Assembly (NCBI GenBank): GCA_002398825.1
Contig: DHBS01000002.1
Span: 1 to 8,579 of the forward strand
DNA from: Syntrophomonas sp. UBA4922
GTDB taxonomy: Bacteria > Bacillota > Syntrophomonadia > Syntrophomonadales > Syntrophomonadaceae
DNA length: 8,579 nucleotides
Direction: 5' to 3'
The translations under genes and the position numbers were made by a program. The notes below the pieces were generated by a model. It was given only the letters and a program-made list of their open reading frames with translations. It was not told the DNA's origin and ran no database searches. Within the stretch, counting starts at the first letter, position 1, and each line of letters begins with the position of its first letter. Positions 5,877 to 8,579 of the stretch are shown in pieces.

Positions 5877-6566
5877 CTACTCTCTCCTCAGGTTATGCTT
5901 TATTCCCCGCCGTTCACTGTAGTTAACCCAGTAGATTACGGCAAAGCTGATCAGGGTCACCACTGCTACCAGAACCTGAGCGGTTTGATCGTGACCGGCT
6001 TCTACCGCAAAATAGATGGCGGTGGGAATAGTCTGGGTCTGACCGGGTATATTGCCGGCAACCATTAAAGTGGCGCCGAATTCTCCCAGGGATCTGGCGA
6101 AACTCAGCACCAGGCCGGCGATAATGCCCCGGCTGGCCAGGGGCAGAGTTACAGTAAGGAATACCCGCAGTTCGCCTGCTCCCAACGTGCGGGCAGCCTG
6201 TTCGTAATTGGGATTGACACTTTCAATGGCCGCCCGGGCACTGCGGTAGAACAGCGGAAATGCCACCACCAGCGAAGCCAGTACGATCGCCCGCCAGGTA
6301 AATACCACCGGGAAACCGATGCTCTCCAACCATCTACCCAGTAGTCCGTTTTTACTGACCAGGATGAGCAAGGCATACCCGGTTACGGATGGCGGCAAAA
6401 CCAAAGGCAGGGTAATTATTGATTCGATTATGTCTCTTCCCGTAAAATGGCCCCGGGCCATTAATCGCGATAAAGGCAGCCCCAGGAGAGCGGTTATGAT
6501 AACCACCAGCAGGGCCACCTCAAGCGATAGGATGATGGGAGCCCATATTTCCGCAGTGTTTAGCAT
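5877..6566 (-). CDS. modB: Molybdate ABC transporter permease
   Basis: Inner-membrane channel subunit, 229 residues, normal length for ModB. About five hydrophobic segments are visible (roughly 9-30, 46-70, 92-110, 140-160 and 194-214). The ModB motif LPLVLPPSVTGYALL (53-67) and the EAA cytoplasmic loop EQAARTLGAGELRVF (122-136), which contacts ModC, are present, followed by LSFARSLGEFGATLMVAGN. It starts 11 bases after the modA stop with only a weak GAAG ribosome binding site and ends one base before modC. Confidence 0.94.
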   Translation of the reverse strand: MLNTAEIWAPIILSLEVALLVVIITALLGLPLSRLMARGHFTGRDIIESIITLPLVLPPSVTGYALLILVSKNGLLGRWLESIGFPVVFTWRAIVLASLVVAFPLFYRSARAAIESVNPNYEQAARTLGAGELRVFLTVTLPLASRGIIAGLVLSFARSLGEFGATLMVAGNIPGQTQTIPTAIYFAVEAGHDQTAQVLVAVVTLISFAVIYWVNYSERRGIKHNLRRE

Positions 6567-6577
6567 GATATAGTCTT

Positions 6578-7366
6578 CTATTTCGAAATTGAGTCGAATC
6601 CATATTTATTGAATATCTGGCTGGATTCAGTGCTTTGTAAATAGAGAAGAAAATCTTTGGCAGCCTGTTGCTGTTGGCTGGCTGTTACCAGGGCCGCCGG
6701 ATAAACAATGGGCTGGTGCGTATCTTGAGGCGCCTCAAGGATCAATTTGGCCTTGTCGCTACCGGTAAGATCGGAGCGGTAAACCAGACCGGCCTCTGCA
6801 TCGCCGTTTTCAACATAAGTCAATACCGTACGCACATCTTTAGTATATACTATTTTAGATTCAACCTTGTCCCATATTTTCAGGCTGGTCAACGTTTCGC
6901 GGGCATATTTGCCGGCCGGAACGGTTTCAGGTTCTCCGACGGCTATTTTCTTCACCGTACTTTCCAAGAGACCGTTAAAGTCTTTTAAGGCGCTGTCAGC
7001 CGGGGCGATTAAGACCAGCTTATTGCCTAACAGGTCCAGGCGTGAATCCTTAACGATCAGGTTTTGTTTTTCAAGGGCGTCCATTTGCGACTTTCCTGCC
7101 GAAACAAACAGATCGGCAGGGGCTCCCTGTTCGATTTGCTTCTGCAGCGTTCCCGAACCGGCAAAATGATATGTAATCTTGACCTCTTTATGCTGGTCCT
7201 CATAAGCCGTCTTTAACTCCTGGGCCGCGTCCTGCAGACTGGCGGCTGCAAAAACGGTTATTTCAACCGGGGCAACCGTATTCTGATTGGGAATTGTTTT
7301 TTCCGCGCACCCTCCCAACAGTACTGCCATAATAAACAATAAGCATAGTGCCGCTACTTTACGCAT
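6578..7366 (-). CDS. modA: Molybdate-binding lipoprotein of the ABC transporter
   Basis: Extracytoplasmic oxyanion receptor anchored as a lipoprotein: residues 1-20 form a signal peptide ending in the lipobox LGGC, with C20 as the lipidated residue. ModA motifs: VFAAASLQDAAQEL (38-51), FAGSGTLQKQIEQGAPADLFVSA (68-90), GNKLVLIAP (114-122), GEPETVPAGKYA (144-155) and GLVYRSD (193-199). These match ModA rather than TupA, but ModA-type proteins can bind tungstate too, which matters because clostridial formate dehydrogenases may use either metal. 262 residues. ATG at 7366 follows GAGGGGG by eight bases. First gene of modABC, divergent from the HTH-PBP regulator. Confidence 0.95.
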   Translation of the reverse strand: MRKVAALCLLFIMAVLLGGCAEKTIPNQNTVAPVEITVFAAASLQDAAQELKTAYEDQHKEVKITYHFAGSGTLQKQIEQGAPADLFVSAGKSQMDALEKQNLIVKDSRLDLLGNKLVLIAPADSALKDFNGLLESTVKKIAVGEPETVPAGKYARETLTSLKIWDKVESKIVYTKDVRTVLTYVENGDAEAGLVYRSDLTGSDKAKLILEAPQDTHQPIVYPAALVTASQQQQAAKDFLLYLQSTESSQIFNKYGFDSISK

Positions 7367-7462
7367 TTCTAATCCCCCTCAATAAATTAATCAGCGTTTT
7401 TACCCTCCTTTCCACAAAGTTTTACGTTTGCCAACCCCTCACTGTACAAGCAAGAGGTCCCC

Positions 7463-7482
7463 TAACACAACTTAACATGACT
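7463..7482. repeat. Direct repeat copy 1 in the modA/regulator intergenic region
   Basis: TAACACAACTTAACATGACT, identical at 18 of 20 positions to the copy starting 50 bp further right. It lies on the modA side, about 100 bp before the modA start, where minus-strand promoter elements would be expected (for example TTCAAA, 17-base spacer, TGTTAG, of modest quality). Likely operator half of a two-site array. Confidence 0.6.
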
Positions 7483-7512
7483 AGTTTGAATAAAATACGA
7501 CATAATCATGCT

Positions 7513-7532
7513 TAACATAACATAACATGACT
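7513..7532. repeat. Direct repeat copy 2 in the modA/regulator intergenic region
   Basis: TAACATAACATAACATGACT; internally it is a run of TAACA units. It overlaps the probable -35 box of the regulator promoter, so binding here would repress or otherwise tune the regulator itself. Copy spacing of 50 bp (about five helical turns) places both sites on the same DNA face. Confidence 0.6.
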
Positions 7533-7551
7533 CGGCTAAAAAGTCTATAAT
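7522..7551 (+). promoter_or_regulatory. Probable promoter of the HTH-PBP regulator
   Basis: A perfect -10 box TATAAT (7546-7551) with ATAACA (7522-7527, four of six matches to TTGACA) 18 bases upstream. The -35 lies within direct repeat copy 2. The start codon is 36 bases downstream of the -10. Confidence 0.6.
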
Positions 7552-7587
7552 GTGATAAAATATGTTCATCCCTGGAGGTGATTAAAG

Positions 7588-8544
7588 ATGTCGGACAGCC
7601 ATTTACTGACCCCAGTTGAAGTGGCGGCTATTCTCAAAATAAAAAAGAACACGGTATATGAAATGGTAAAGCGCGGTGACCTGCCCGCCTTCCGAATTGG
7701 GCGTAAATTACGCATACCCGGCGAGGCTATTGCTGATCTGCAGCAAAAAGGGATCCCCTTTATGACTAACCTTAACACTTCTGAGTCACAGGGCAGCCTG
7801 GCGCCGCCCAGGCCATATGCTTTAAACGCTGTTGACACCGGCAGTCTGGTGATCTGCGGGCAGGATATTGCGCTGGACCTTTTGACCCGGTACCTGGAAC
7901 GTCAGATCAACAGCCTGCAAGTGTTGCGCAAGCATGTGGGCTCTATTCCCGGCTTGATGGCTCTGTATGAAGAAAAAGCCCATCTGGCGGCCATTCACCT
8001 CTGGGATAGTGACAGCGACTCCTATAATATACCCTACGTACGCCGGCTACTGCCCGGTATTCCCGCGGTCATTATTCATATCGCCTGCCGCCAACAGGGG
8101 TTTTATGTTCAAACCGGAAATCCTTTGCATATCAACTCCTGGCAGGATTTGAGCAGACCGGATATAACCCTGGTTAACCGTGAGCCGGGTTGCGGCACCA
8201 GAGTTCTTCTGGATGAGAAGATACGTGAATTGGGAATGGACCGCACCCAAATCAACGGTTATAATACCCGGGTTTACTCCCATCTTGAAGTGGCCAGCAA
8301 TGTGGCCCGCGGTCTCGCCAATGTGGGCCTGGGCAATCAGAAAGTCGCTCTTCAGGTCAGGGAGGTTGAATTTGTGGGGTTGCAGGAAGAAAGATACGAA
8401 TTGGTGATTCGTGAACAGGATTTAAGTGACGCCAGAATCCAGTGCGCCCTATCTATTCTGCGTTCGGAGTCGTTCAGAAGGGAATTGGAAGGATTGGGCG
8501 ATTACAATACGGCTGAAATGGGCAATATGATAGCTCGTACATAA
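7588..8544 (+). CDS. HTH_17 (excisionase-type) regulator with a PBP-like oxyanion-sensing domain
   Basis: 318 residues, cytoplasmic (no signal peptide). Residues 6-54 are an excisionase/MerR-like helix-turn-helix: LLTPVEVAAILKIKKNTVYEMVKRG, then DLPAFRIGRKLRIPGEAIADL. After a linker, about 85-300 is a periplasmic-binding-protein-like domain related to those of molybdate-linked regulators and MoeA fusions: HLAAIHLWD (132-140), CRQQGFYVQTGNPLHINSWQDL (167-188), NREPGCGTRVLLDE (197-210) and VARGLANVGLGNQ (239-251). Divergent position next to modABC points to molybdate or tungstate as ligand and modABC as target. This one-component layout would replace ModE, which has a different HTH and Mop domains. 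GGAGGTGA lies six bases before ATG, a very strong ribosome binding site. Whether it activates or represses cannot be read from the sequence. Confidence 0.88.
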   Translation: MSDSHLLTPVEVAAILKIKKNTVYEMVKRGDLPAFRIGRKLRIPGEAIADLQQKGIPFMTNLNTSESQGSLAPPRPYALNAVDTGSLVICGQDIALDLLTRYLERQINSLQVLRKHVGSIPGLMALYEEKAHLAAIHLWDSDSDSYNIPYVRRLLPGIPAVIIHIACRQQGFYVQTGNPLHINSWQDLSRPDITLVNREPGCGTRVLLDEKIRELGMDRTQINGYNTRVYSHLEVASNVARGLANVGLGNQKVALQVREVEFVGLQEERYELVIREQDLSDARIQCALSILRSESFRRELEGLGDYNTAEMGNMIART

Positions 8545-8579
8545 AATAATAGTCCCGGCATCCTTGATTGCGCGCAGCA

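Noticed and set aside
6843..6854. TAGTATATACTA palindrome resembling the MarR sites
   Set aside because: It lies inside the modA coding region (IVYTKDV) and lacks the TATGTG flank of the paired sites; most likely coincidental.
7420..7434. TTTTACGTTTGCCAA upstream of modA, similar to 3224-3237 upstream of fdhD
   Set aside because: Only a 10-base exact match (CGTTTGCCAA). Many such pairs are expected by chance in 8.5 kb, and the positions relative to the start codons differ.
1..8579. CRISPR arrays, tRNAs, rRNAs, insertion sequences and phage genes
   Set aside because: No regularly spaced repeats, tRNA-like cloverleafs, transposase motifs or terminal inverted repeats were seen.

Overview
The window reads as a piece of an anaerobic, low-to-mid-GC Firmicute, most likely a clostridial or Peptococcaceae-type acetogen, syntroph or sulfate reducer. 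This is inferred from strong AGGAGG-type ribosome binding sites, a selenocysteine-containing multi-cluster formate dehydrogenase, a molybdenum-cofactor riboswitch, and GTG/TTG starts. I cannot name the genus from sequence alone.

Layout. Positions 1-2049 (minus) hold most of fdhA, a NuoG-like formate dehydrogenase catalytic subunit. Its active-site codon is an in-frame UGA (952-954) followed by a bacterial SECIS hairpin, and the gene runs off the left edge. Its leader (2050-2420) carries a Moco/Tuco-type riboswitch (2173-2265), a 20-bp perfect palindrome and a terminator hairpin whose 3' arm also supplies an AGGAGG Shine-Dalgarno. Next is fdhD (2421-3194, minus), the sulfur carrier needed to activate formate dehydrogenase. 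A 327-bp gap separates it from a plus-strand block: a MarR-family repressor (3522-3977), a possible 25-residue leader ORF (4065-4142) and a QueG-like protein with two 4Fe-4S clusters (4148-4933). Near-identical palindromes lie before the marR gene and before the QueG-like gene, which suggests one regulator for both. A bidirectional-looking hairpin at 4982-5011 closes the convergent junction with modABC (minus, 7366 to 5165), a molybdate-type ABC transporter. Divergent from modA is a one-component regulator (7588-8544) that joins an excisionase-type helix-turn-helix to a periplasmic-binding-protein-like sensor. Two 20-bp direct repeats exactly 50 bp apart lie between them.

How it fits together. 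ModABC imports the oxyanion, the HTH-PBP protein probably senses molybdate or tungstate and controls import, the riboswitch senses the finished cofactor and controls fdhA, FdhD supplies sulfur to the metal site, and FdhA is the selenium/Mo(W) enzyme that uses it. The MarR/QueG-like pair is the part whose role is unclear. The most interesting non-genic features are the layered leader of fdhA, the paired MarR palindromes and the 50-bp-spaced mod repeats.
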